A DNA stretch of 64,000 nucleotides from NCBI RefSeq assembly GCF_017654505.1, contig NC_054547.1, positions 30,257,846 through 30,321,845 on the forward strand. The letters are read 5' to 3'. This DNA is from Polyodon spathula (Eukaryota; Chordata; Actinopteri; Acipenseriformes; Polyodontidae). The notes under the pieces were generated by a model. That model worked only from the letters and a program-made list of their open reading frames with translations, was not told the origin of the DNA and ran no database searches. Every line of letters begins with the position of its first letter. Position 1 is the first letter of the stretch. Made by a program: the position numbers and the translations under genes. Shown here in pieces: positions 12,621 to 24,179 of the stretch.

Positions 12621-12628
12621 GCACCTAG

Positions 12629-15379
12629 TGTATATTACTTGGGAGAACAGAACAATATCACAGCTCATCACTCAGACTACCAGTCTGTCCTCTAATCCAG
12701 ACCCAAATATCATCAATGTTTTTGCTCTTTCTTACACTTAATAACTAGACAGGTCAAACATCATTTCACATCTCTGCAGGTAAAATCCTCAATAAGCAGA
12801 AAGCCAATATCCTTCAACAGCAGGGAGGCACAATTTATTACACTTCCCTTGGACAGCTCTCTGGATCGGGTAATTAATGCAGAAGCGCTGAGTGTTATTA
12901 ATGTCATCACCATGGTTAATTCAAAATGTATTCAGTGGTCTGAAAAGTTCAGAAATTGTTTCTATAGATTTTAAGGGGCATTCAATTGACGTCACAGGCT
13001 GAGCCCAAGTATAGGAAGTTAAATCATCAATCTTTCAAAGGCTCTGCTAGAGATAAGTCTTTAATGCACTCTAGGATTTCTATTTTGTCTTCAAAGCTGT
13101 TCCGGGGAGACATGCTTTGGTGCCTCATAGAATGATCTCATGTGGTAACTCAATGGGCCATACTGGAGAAGCAGCATCAGTGCAGGATTTCACCCCCTTG
13201 CTTCCCTAGCTTGACATACAATAGATACGTTTGCAAAGACTGATGGACAGACTTAGATCAGTAAGTTGTTTTAACTAATGTCTGAATCAAATTTCATCAC
13301 AACTGCATAAAGAGATTATCTAGCAAAACTGTAAAACTGTAAATTGTAACATACATCTGAAAGTACATCCTCAATGTAAATGTTCTTCATAAGTAAAATG
13401 TACAGGAAAATAACTCTGAAGACCCCTTAAAGTACTACATCCATGAGAGAGTATCCTTAAAAACTAACCAATGGATTGGTTATGCTTAAGTTTAATCTAT
13501 AAACATGATTATTATAAGAGTTGACTACCAATATAATTATTGTGGTAAGCTTCATGTCATGCTATACATCCATACAATTTGTAAAGGTTGCTTTATTTCT
13601 TATTTACATATTTTTATGCCACACAAGGCTGATAATATTTGTCATCACCTATCAGTGTGTTATACATCCTTTATAAGACATTTATTGATGTGTAATTAAT
13701 TATTTTCTATAATGGACCTGTAATGTCTTTCAGTATTTCCAGCTGCCTGCAAAACCTTTAACGAATTTAATTAAGGGCGTCAAATGTTCAAGGATGTATT
13801 CAGTTTATGCTTTCGGGAAAATTGCTTTTTGATTAACACCAGTCTGTAGTCTGCCGAATATGCAACAACACTGGACAACCCTCCTTATTATTCAGCTGTT
13901 GAATAATAATGTACCATGTTGGTCCCCTAATGTAAATCTTAATTGGCATGACCAGAGATTATCATGGTATTGCTTGGCTTATCTGAAGGTGCTTGTGTTG
14001 AATAAAATTGGAAGCGCTGGGTGTCACCATTTATCTTTCAGTGCATCTACTTGAAATGATTGGCTTTGCTTTACAGCCCTGACATACTTTGCAAGGTGTC
14101 ATATTTCCCTAAATTAACTTCTATAAAAAGGCTATACTCCAGAAGCAACACATTATCTTCCTCTTAAGTTATGCAAAGGCCATCCTGCGTGATTGTATAT
14201 TCAGTTAGGTGCTCTCTTATCTAAGCTGTGTTTAATGCAGCATTTACTGTAGCATACAGATTTTTCCCAGTGATATCTCAGAAACCTTTTGCTGTGACCC
14301 ACCATCAGCTTTCTGGACTTAATTTCCATTGAAAATGATTAGCACAACTGTCACTCATAAACACATACAGATGCCTGGAGCCAATTTAGGCATATCAGCT
14401 CTACACCTTGTTTCTTACAGACAAAGGCTTTTGTCGCTTTGATAAGGCTCTGTGCTAAACAGGGTTTAAAATTAATTCCTAATTTCTTTGGTGTTTGTCA
14501 TATACACTCTGAATGAAATGTCACTCTGTGTGTCAGAAGATGCAAGCAAGCGCCAAATGCTTATTAATTGGACAGGGATCTTGACAGGCTGGGTTAGTGC
14601 AACGCCTGAGAAGAAATCACGATTATTTCAGTTAATCAGGATTTCTAATGATAAAAGAAGGGGGCAGCTGTGCATAGGGCAGGCCAAATACATTTCCATT
14701 TTAGGAGGCTAAAATCATCTCATAACAAGCTTGTGTGGTTGGATTGTTATACATTTCATGTTATATTCACTTTAAGGATTTATCATTGCAGAAAACCCAA
14801 ATGTTGACCTCCTCTGAACAGTTTAGTTCCTGAGATGTACAGGAAATGAGGTCTGTAAGAAGCAGCATGGGTTGGATGCTTGATAATCTCAGGTCTATAT
14901 CTTCCACAATGTTTAATCAACTTTCATATCAAAAGGTTAGATACCAGCTCTCTTTAAGATTTGATATGCTGCTAGACTACAGGATGATGGGTAAAGATAA
15001 TTTCTTTCCTTTCATTCTGTTTTTATCTGCTTAGGTACACGTGTGATTCTAGCCTTATTTCAAAGTTGCTAAATTACCATTAAGATCATAATATTAAGGA
15101 CTGAGCCACTGCACAAAACCCACACTGGACAGTTTATTGCGGTGCTTATGTACATGCTTACATTTTCCTTCTGTCCAAAATGCATTTCAGCTATGAGGCA
15201 GGTCTAACCAATGTAACTTCAGGTTGGGTCATAATATCATTCTGTTTATGAAATTAACAGAAATCGAATAGACAGGGGGATCCTAAGCCATTCTCTGTGT
15301 CTGCTTGGTTTCTTGTCGTGAACTCCCCCACTGACAAAGAATGCATTTAAAAAAAGTCGGAAACTAAATACTGGACAAG
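12629..15379. other. Intronic stretch without recognised repeats
   Basis: Mostly unique-looking AT-rich sequence. The part at 14380-14720 is low in simple repeats and more balanced in base composition than its surroundings, so it could be a conserved non-coding element. This is a guess from composition only. Confidence 0.4.
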
Positions 15380-15383
15380 TAGT

Positions 15384-15800
15384 TTGTCTTTACCATCGTT
15401 GAATAAATGCTGTGGCGCCAGGGGGTGTCTTCAGCATGGTAAAGAACAGGCAGTTTTGAGTGCTTTGACGCCACAAACAGAGAACAGTCCACCTCCTAAT
15501 TCCAGCCGAAAGGGGCAAATCAGCAAACCAATTGAGAACACTGGGTCGTCTTGGAATGAGAACAGCCAATGGGAAAACACCCCATGTGGACTCGGACACA
15601 GCCCCAAATAAACAAACTATCCAATCACTGGGGTGAGAAGAGGATTAGAAAAGGATGAGCACAACTTTCAATCGGGGCTCCCTGTCACGCAGATCAAGGC
15701 TCTGAACTTTGACAATTTGAAGACCCGCAGCCTGTGATTGGCTTGAACAGACATTCAATTCAATAATGACCCCAGTGTTATACCTTGGTATGGGAGTCTG
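15384..15800. promoter_or_regulatory. CCAAT-box cluster, promoter-like
   Basis: Three forward CCAAT pentamers (15528, 15566, 15621) and one reverse ATTGG (15737) fall within about 215 bp in a locally GC-richer segment directly left of an LTR-like element. Such spacing is typical of polymerase II promoters, including those inside transposons. No transcript or ORF of interest follows. Confidence 0.35.
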
Positions 15801-15889
15801 CCACGTAAGACATCTAAAATCCTTAAAGTACTTGGAATCAAATCTCTGTTAGCCCCGACTGATCACTGGAGGAAGACAGTTTGTAGAGG

Positions 15890-16480
15890 GGTGCCCCACC
15901 CTGGTGCATATTTTTGTGTTTTATGTTGCATGTGGTGTGTTATTGTTGGTGTGGATATAGTGGTGCATGGGGTATAAGTTGGGCTATGTAGCACGAGTGT
16001 TGTTGTTTGTATTTAGGCACAGGGATTGCACAATCATTTCACGTGCAGATAAAATGTGTATTAGGATGTGGGCATGGGGATTGAACAAATTAGTTCACAT
16101 GCTGGGATCCAAGTGAATAATTAATTACTAATTGAATCCCAGCACAGCTGTATATACAGATGAATGAGTCGCTCACTAGGGGTTGGGTGTTCGGTGATTG
16201 GAGAACGGGAGAGGAGAAAGGAAAAAGGAGAAAATAAAAGAAAGAAAGGAAAACTAAAACAAAAATATAAATAACAATTGCTACTCGTGATGACATAGCT
16301 CAGCACGATACTTGTTTGTTTCGTGTTCATCCACTGTTTGTTTGTCTGTCTAGTTGTTTTGTTTAAACTTTTTATTTTGTAAATAAACGCTCAAGTAGCG
16401 CATTCACATTCACTCGCAGTGCTGTGTGTGTGTTTCTTATGGGTCTGGCGTCACCACTCAAGCCAGCTGACACATAGGCG
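15890..16480 (+). mobile_element. Solo-LTR-like element (copy B)
   Basis: It aligns along its length with the minus-strand element at 40205-40770: GGGGTGCCCC...GGTGCATATTTTTGTG at the left, TATGTAGCAC, GGCACAGGGATTGCACAATC, a hairpin TGCTGGGAT (16100-16108) / ATCCCAGCA (16136-16144), TATATAC (16151), CAGCACGATACTTGTTTG, AATAAACGC (about 16382), and CTGGCGTCACCACTCAAGCC near the end. A cryptic second copy of the gggattgnac repeat occurs at 16078, matching a direct repeat in the other copy. The exact ends are uncertain. Confidence 0.7.
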
Positions 16481-19180
16481 GACATTATTAAGCTAGCAGT
16501 GCCGGAGTCTACGGTGGTATGTCCCAGATATACTTGGATGAAGGCTGCACGTCATGTGGAGGATTTTCTGTTTCGGTGGAATACCTAATTAGTAAATAGA
16601 CTTGTTTTTGCAAAAACATCTATTTCGTCCCCTGGTGTGGAAACGCAACGCAAGGAAGACAGAGCCCGGAATTTGAACTTTCCTTGCCTGCAGGAGAGCC
16701 TTTGAGCACCTGTTTTCATGAGATACAGACCAGCTGGGACAGGCAGCAAAAGTCTGTTAGGTATTAAACACATAGTGCTTTTATCCTCTTATGAACTCGA
16801 GAACAAGTAGACCTTAAAGTAAAATTAACGTTTTGTTTCAGGTGAAATGTAAGAAAAGTATTATTGCTTTCAATTCATGCTTTAAGTTAATGAACACTAT
16901 AGTAAATGTTTATTTGTATGTGATTTATACAAACTGATGTGGGTTTTACAAGGCAAGCATCTATCTCATAAGAGTGAGAATTGTCTTCTGAACCAAAACA
17001 TCTACATGAGACCATTTTTAACGATGCTTTGATTATCAAACACTAACGAAAGGAAATATTTGTGTTACTAACGATACCCCTGTTAAGACTAACCTTCGTC
17101 TTAAGTAACTGTTAGGAATGTATGGCTTAGTTTAGTTCATTTTTCCTTTCTGTATTACTTTCGTTTAGTTGTTGCACCTTTACTTTTCTAAAACTGTTCC
17201 TTGTATTCACTGGAAGAGTGATTATCTGATTATTTCAATATAGGTTGATCCTACATGATTTATATATATATATATAGTCTCACACTATACACACCTCACC
17301 AACTTGGCAATAGAGGATGGCACACCAAATACACTTAGCATACCCCTTGCCTCCTGTTGAATCTTCCTGTTGAGTTTACAAAGATTTTACTTGAATGTAT
17401 AATAATGTGTTACTCGAGGTATTGTAATTAAGAACATTAATCCAAAAGAGTATAACATAGAGTATAATAGTAATGTTTGCTTTGTGTAAAACTTTCATTT
17501 TCATCTAAACAGTGATTGACCAAAAAAGCAATTGATTTCACAGTAACCATGCAGTGCCATTGTGCTGCACTCAAAAATGGTGCCTTCATTAAATGTTTTA
17601 CCTATTGCATGACAAGGTTAAATAAGGAACAATGCACTAAAGGAAGGGGACCTTTTTGGACTGCACCATGGCACCACATCCTCTGCTTTATTGACTAGTC
17701 TCTAATTGAATAATAAAAAAAAAAAAAAACGTTTTACGTTTTAAAAATACAAGCAGCAAAATGTGACTATACAAATAACGATAACAATTTCTAGGAATAC
17801 ATGTTCTGAGTTCTCTAAGAACACTTTTAACCAGTCAGCTTAAACCAAAAAAAAAGACTGGGTGTCTTAAGTTGTCACTGTTCACTCTAACAGGAAAGGT
17901 TTAACCTAAAGAAAAACCGCTTTAAAAACTCGTTTCATTAGGCTACTGACAGAATTAGACATGAGTGTAATGTTTTTTTTTTTTTTTTTTGCATTGGAAG
18001 AAGAATGAGCAACCGTTACCAGGAATTCAACCTCAGCAAATCAAGCTCTCAAGGCTAGAGTAATATTATCACAGTGCAGCAGAGAACAACACTGCCATCC
18101 ACTTTCGTCCCCACAGGAATACAACAATGACAGATGCAGTAATGTTATTCCCAGAGGCGGTAAGCCATGGACATTATTGCACATATTTAAAACAGAACTG
18201 CTTAAGGAAAAGAAATTACATTAAAAAAAAAAAAATGTATAAAAGGTTATTTTTCATTCACTGATCTGCAACATATTCCAGCTGTGACTTACTGTTTTGA
18301 TCGGCATATAAAGAACACTAGCCTTAATCACTTTTCGTCCATGAAGTTACCAACACCTTCCAATAACCCTGTGATGCAATAAACACCCTAGGCTTGCAAC
18401 ATATACAGTAATGTTGAAAACACTCTAGTTTTGGTGTCCATTGTAAGTGGGTAATACAAAAAAAAAAAAAAAGTTTTTTTTATTTATATTATTACCGGTT
18501 ATGGGTTACGATTGTTTATCAGTATACTTCGGAAATTATTTTTGCTATAATGTGTTATAAGACTGTTATAAATTACATATACTGTACTATTACTTAGTGC
18601 TGGGATGAATGTGGAATTTTCAAGTATTCAAATATTCGTTTATTTGCAAAATGTTATCAAAGCCCTTATGAGAAACACTATTAAAGTATCCCAGAAGTAA
18701 AAATAGCTTGTGAAGGCCCTACTAAATTGTAGTGAATGTAGTGAAGCTACAAAAAGGTGCCATACAGTAGTTGTGGTTATAAAAACAAAAATAAAAAGGG
18801 TGTATTTCAAGTAAAAACTGTATATGAAAGTAGGCAACATGTTTATAATCTTTTGAATAAACACTTCAAAAAAATGTGGAAAAAGGGGTTTTGTATATTT
18901 ATACACTGTTTTATTTCTCTGTTATTATGTTGTGTGATCTCAACATAAAAGAAAAACAAAACGTTGATTTTTATGTGTAGAAATCCCACTTGCTAATTCA
19001 GAAACTGTCAGACAAATTCTGGCACAGAGGTAAACTATGTAATTTCTTGCCAGCACAGACAGTATTTAATATGAATGAATAAATACATGAAAAATGAACT
19101 TACTGTATTTGTTAACATTACCATAAACTGGAAATCTCTGAAAAGATAACTACTTCAATTTATGAATATAAAATAAATAC
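16481..19180. other. Intronic stretch: short AT and poly-A tracts only
   Basis: Contains a small (TA)n at 17260-17276 and homopolymer A or T runs near 17709, 17973, 18222 and 18458. A minus-strand string at 18015-18070 loosely resembles a tRNA A/B-box pair. No coding potential recognised. Confidence 0.5.
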
Positions 19181-19189
19181 TTTTAGACA

Positions 19190-19560
19190 CAGGATGCCAG
19201 GAAATGCCGTAGCATGTGTTTATTATTTACAATAAAAAGAAAATAAACAAAACAAAACCTAACCCAATCTTGGGCCCTATCTAAACAAATGATGTTCCTA
19301 CCTAATATCGAGGCTAAGCCTGTTACCTCATCACCAAAACCAAATTGTAATCCAAATTGTAATCCCAGATACCTTTCCAATAGTTCATTGTCCCGTTTCC
19401 ACAATAACCAGAGAGCACATGTGTCCCCGTAATAAACCAGATATAAAGATATGTTCATAAAAAGGTGATAACCCCTAGACTTAATTCAGACAACAGGCAG
19501 GAATTCATGTCCTCAGTCCTCAAATTACGAAAATGGTTAGGCCAATCATGTAGCGCTCCA
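19190..19560 (-). mobile_element. Possible LTR-like fragment on minus strand
   Basis: The minus strand ends with GTTTTGTTTTGTTTATTTTC, TTTTTATTGTAAATAATAAAC and ATGCTACGGCATTTCC, like the polyadenylation region and U5 of an LTR. A 15-bp direct duplication (CCAAATTGTAATCCAAATTG) sits at about 19340. No hairpin or termini were identified. Confidence 0.3.
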
Positions 19561-21180
19561 TTACTGATATCCCTGTAGCAACATTTATTGTATTTAATTT
19601 ACTCCCCAGCTGCGTATTTATAAAGTTAATGCATGGTATAATTTCTTGATTTTTAATCCAATGATAAATATGGTATTTCTTACACCAATTAGAGGCGTTA
19701 TAGGGGCGTTATATGTACCTTCAGTTCTGACATGATTTAAACAGGCTAAGTAAAGATGACTGTGAAATCCTCAACCCATTCCAAGTTGCCCTTTAAAACC
19801 TCAATTTAAACAACAGCTAGTACATTTGGCCTCCAGCTGCGTGCTGTACTACGCAAATCCAAATGCTGCCTATGATATAAAGTGTCCTACTCTGCATCAT
19901 CACCTAGGCTTGATTTCTAACTGATGCTGCGGCTGCCATCAGTCTTAGAGAGTTTTCACTCTTGTGCCTTTCCAGCATTGTCTGCAATAAGCTTGTCTGA
20001 ATGTTTTCCAATGTGGCTTTACTGACGTCCCTGGATCCTTGTTAAATATGGAACAAGTCAGTGCTCTTTTTTCCTTTAGGCAATCACTTGGAAATCTCAT
20101 CTTGTTCAGTCCTGATTTACAAGAAGTTAGTATGCAAACAGGGTTTCAGTAATTTGCTTACAGATTTATTAAGTCCTGAAGGTTTACATAGTGATTGGAG
20201 ACAAAATAAGTCAGTAACCGGGCTTAGAAATAAATACAGTCCACTACAGTCACTTCTAATTGGGAGGAAGGGTCATACACTTACTGAGCTTGTCCTTACT
20301 AATAGATAGGGGTCCACATAGCATAAGGTTTATCTACTTATACATCCAACATTGCTTTGTTGCCCCTGTCCTAAGACCTCAATATTAGTACAAAAGAACT
20401 AGACAATCTTAAATGCAGCAGCTGTAGCTATATGCCTAAATCATATGCAGCTGAATATGCTTTATGCCATCAATAGCAACAATAAACAAACCACACACAA
20501 TAGCAGGCCTATCGGGGCGAAATAACCGACAGCAAGTGGGGTGGTGCCCAACCCGTTTTGCGGCAATGCCTCTCCAAATTTAAAAAACTTGCGTCAAAAG
20601 TTTGCTCTCTGCCCACCGTCATTGTCGCTAGTGTCTGTCACCAGTACATCTGATCTACAACCTACTCAACTTCAGCTGGCCCGTTCTGTCACAATTCAAT
20701 TCTGTCTCGTCTAATCTCGTCATGCGAGAAAATGACTCATTATTATGCTGTATTATTGTTGCCATACTTTTTACTATGTGGTACAAAGAGATCTGATTCT
20801 ATGTTTAAAATTGCAATACTTTCAAACGCAACGTACAATCAACATTTTGGATCTTCGGCATATTTATAGGGACACTTCAACATTGCTGGGTTATTCCTCT
20901 GAAACACCCACGCTAAATATGAACACATAATAAATAATAATAAATAATAATTCATTTTGTTCAAATTCTTACACAAGGAGCTAGTTGCTATGACATGCGT
21001 TATGAAACGAGTTGGAGAGAACAGTAGTAATCGAAACACAGTAGTTCTTTTTTAACTAGTAGCATGTGCTTTCATGAAAGGGGTTAGAATGTGTGTGCTC
21101 AAAAGCAGCATTCCACTTTTTTTCTTGAATCAAGTGTCCAAATTAAAGCATTCATCAGGATGAATATTATGGCCCCCAAC

Positions 21181-21277
21181 AAATTCAAAAGCTTGCTTTA
21201 TTTATAAATTCAAAAGCTTGCTTTATTTATAAATTCAAATGCATGCTTTATTTATAAATTCAAAAGCTTGCTTTATT
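21181..21277. repeat. 25-bp tandem repeat, four copies
   Basis: Units start at 21181, 21206, 21231 and 21256 (last partial). The unit is AAATTCAAAAGCTTGCTTTA plus TTTAT. The third copy changes AAAGCTTG to AATGCATG, a paired change that keeps a palindromic centre (AAGCTT to ATGCAT). Confidence 0.92.
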
Positions 21278-21284
21278 GTTATTA

Positions 21285-21350
21285 TTAATTACGATAGTTG
21301 TATTAATAATTATTGTTATTATAATTATTATTATTATAAATATTATTAAT
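21285..21350. repeat. ATT-rich low-complexity tract
   Basis: Degenerate ATT/TTA repeats follow the 25-bp array. Confidence 0.8.
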
Positions 21351-23139
21351 TGCTTAGCTGACGCCCTTATCTTTCCTTTATCAATTTTGTTTTGACAAAG
21401 AATAATCGCTTCCATATAGCCTTTTTTACTTTTTATTTTCAGATTATGCAGCAATCCCTGCTTAGATAACAAACATTATAGGCTTGTTGTGTTTCTTTTT
21501 AGTTGTTTTATGAATGAGCACAAAATCGCCTTGGTATCCTTGGCTTGGATTTTTGTTTTGCCTCTTTGCACCCTAGAACTGCCTTGATGCCCCTGCATGT
21601 TCATGCCCTCCGACGGCAACATTGCCTTGCCCTTTATGAACTTAAATTCATGCCCTGCCTATGCAACACAAAGTGCTAGAGCAAATTAGTATCTTTCCTT
21701 AGCACTCTTGCAAATTGTATCAGATGCCAGCTAAGTACAAACTGCTGACATAAGTTAAAGACACCTTAGTGTAACTAAAAGTACAGTAACAGTACTGCAA
21801 AATTCAGCAGCTGTGCCTTGGAACGCAAGATCAAAAAGCATTACACTTTATTGAAACCTCTGACTATTCTAACCAAAGTGTATTTGTATTATTAAAGAAC
21901 AGTTGTATTAAGCTATATCAATCATATACTGCACAAACACATACACTTTACCCTTGGGACTACTTTTAGATACAAATGCTTCATATAAAAAGAGCACTGC
22001 ATTGAGTCAAAGTAAATGAGCTGAGGCATTCATTATAGTAACATGTACAATGTACCAGAGAACATGCAGAAAAATTCACTGGAATTCTAGCTCCAACCAG
22101 AGTTTTAACTGACCCATGCATAAAAGACCTCAAGCTAGAAGCATGTATAAGGCATGAAGCCAGTTTGTTGCCAACAAAGAGAATGTTGCGGTTTGTGTCT
22201 GAGCTCTCATTAACGTAATTTACATTCACCCACAGTTAATATAGAAACACAAAACCAAAGTCAGTAAATATCAGGCCCTTATTATGCCTAAAATTAGGGG
22301 GTTTTCCTGAGGAGAATCAAAACAAATGTCATTTAGACAAAGAGGTGCTTTCACAGCTGGTGCTACTGTCTATTATTAAGCCTTTTCAACATGTATCAAT
22401 GCTCCTCTCTTCCTTTTTCCACAGTGAAACACAGGAACCTTTTCTGAAGCGACAGTCAGTCAAAGCTAGTCAACAGAAACTGCTTTGGGTCACATGATCG
22501 GCAAGAACTCCTGTTGCCATGGCAACAGGACTATGATAAATTAGCTTGTCTGTGCTGTGCATTCTGCTCACATAGATGTCCTGCAAGGTGCCTGCTTGAA
22601 GCGATTTTTCAATTTTGCACCAATTCCAGATGGAACTTATGTGTTGGGCTCTCTGACACATAATGTCTTGTAGAGAAAACCGGCAGCATATTATTACCCC
22701 CATATGGTTGGTTTAAGTGCTTTTGGCAATTTAATTAAGATTTGTCATTATATCTTGAGGGAGATTCATATTGTTCATAGTGGTAATACATACTCTTGTC
22801 ACCTCACACTTCATACCTGCAGGCCACTAAGATTACACCTTAGTAAAAAACAATGGGGAAGCAACATAAGCATGCAAGTCCTGGCAACAGGAAGTTAAAT
22901 ATCCTTTAAGCCTGACTGGTTCCCATTTTTCTACTGCAGTTAATGACCTGGCAAATATTAAGCCTAACAAACAAGGTTAGCATATTTCGTGGTATTTAAA
23001 CTTGATTTCAGTCCACATTACTAAAATGCAACTTTCCTATTAAAACATTTTTGTAATTGTCATCAACCATGTTAGCAGATGTGTGCCTAGGATGACCACC
23101 TTTTCAAAATGCAAAAATGGGACAAGTTCCTTTTTTTGA

Positions 23140-23156
23140 GGGGGGGGGGGGGGGCG
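23140..23156. repeat. Poly-G run
   Basis: About 16 consecutive G, unusual in this AT-rich context and a possible G-quadruplex or slippage site. Confidence 0.85.
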
Positions 23157-23529
23157 ACTTTGAATGCTTCTTAATATAATTTTCACCTCAGTATCCAATT
23201 CTAAAATCTTTTCTACAAAAGTTATAAAAACCTGTTGTTGAATCATTTGCTCGTTTCCTAATCCATTTCTCTCTGAATTTGCACAGGTGCTTACTTTTGA
23301 TCTTTTGTGGAGTAGGCCTAGTTGTATAGGGTAATCCTTCCTTTACTGACGTATCACTATCAGTGTCACTCAACTTGTAGAGTCAGTTATTTCGCAAAAA
23401 CAAAGAAAACACTGAAATTAAAATATGCTATGAATTGTATTTTGTTTGCTGTCGACAAAGCAGATCAGTGTGAGGCTGTTGGGGGACATGTGATGTGAGT
23501 GTAAAAAGTCACAAATACTTACCCCCAGA

Positions 23530-24170
23530 CCTGAAACTTCAATTAAGGCCAAGGCTGTAGGCCTCAGCAGAGTAACATACTATAATATATAATTTTAAAT
23601 ATGTTACTGTTTTCTTTTGATCTAAATAAACCATGTCATATGGTTTGCAATTATCCTTTGTTGCATCCTCAAAAAAATCAAGCAGGCTAGTTAGACATGA
23701 TCTCCCTTTCCTAAAACCACGCTGACTGTCTCCCAGGATACTGTTACCATATAGGTAATTTTCCATTTTGGATCTTATTATAGTTTCCATAAGTTTACGT
23801 ATAATAGAAGTCAGGCTTATTCGTCTGTAATTACTTGGTTCAGTTTTGTTTCACTTTTTGTGGATCAGTATAATGTTTGAAATTCTACAGTCTGTCAGTA
23901 CAACCCCTGTGTCAAGAGACTGTTGTATGATCTTGGTTATTGGCTTGTAAATAAGTTCTTTCATTTCTTTTAGTACTATTGGGAGGATCTCATCCGGCCC
24001 AGGGGATTTGTTTATTTTAAGAGCTCCTAGTCCCTTTAACACTTCTGCCTCGGAAGCTAAAGTTATTTAAAACTGGATAGGAACAAATTGACACGTGGGG
24101 AATGTTGTCAGTATCCTTCTTTGTAAAACTTGCTATTTTTTTTCTTATGTATTTTGAACTTGTGTTCTTA
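23530..24170 (-). pseudogene. Reverse transcriptase relic of a non-LTR retrotransposon
   Basis: Minus-strand fragments carry the start of a reverse transcriptase: SEAEVLKGLGALKINKSPGP followed by DEILPIVLKEM, then LDTGVVLTDCRISNIILIHK, and after a frame break METIIRSKMENYL, DSQRGFRKGRSCLTSLLDF and MVYLDQKK, which matches the YLD of motif A. The order is that of jockey/CR1/L2-like LINE polymerases. The FADD motif and everything after it are lost, and stops and frameshifts separate the blocks, so it is dead. The residues before SEAEV (a TDNIPHV-like stretch) reach about 24140. The interspersed tails at 32881, 59795 and 63165 may come from related LINEs, which is inference. Confidence 0.85.
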
Positions 24171-24179
24171 TGTATTTAT

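Noticed and set aside
15384..15611. Pro/Ser-rich 75-residue open frame
   Set aside because: An open frame of similar length exists on the opposite strand and no homology is recognised; the region is better explained as a repeat or promoter-like patch.
20061..20309. 82-residue open frame ending GHTLTELVLTNR
   Set aside because: The LTNR ending recalls the endonuclease-reverse transcriptase linker of some LINEs, but nothing else matches; too weak to call.
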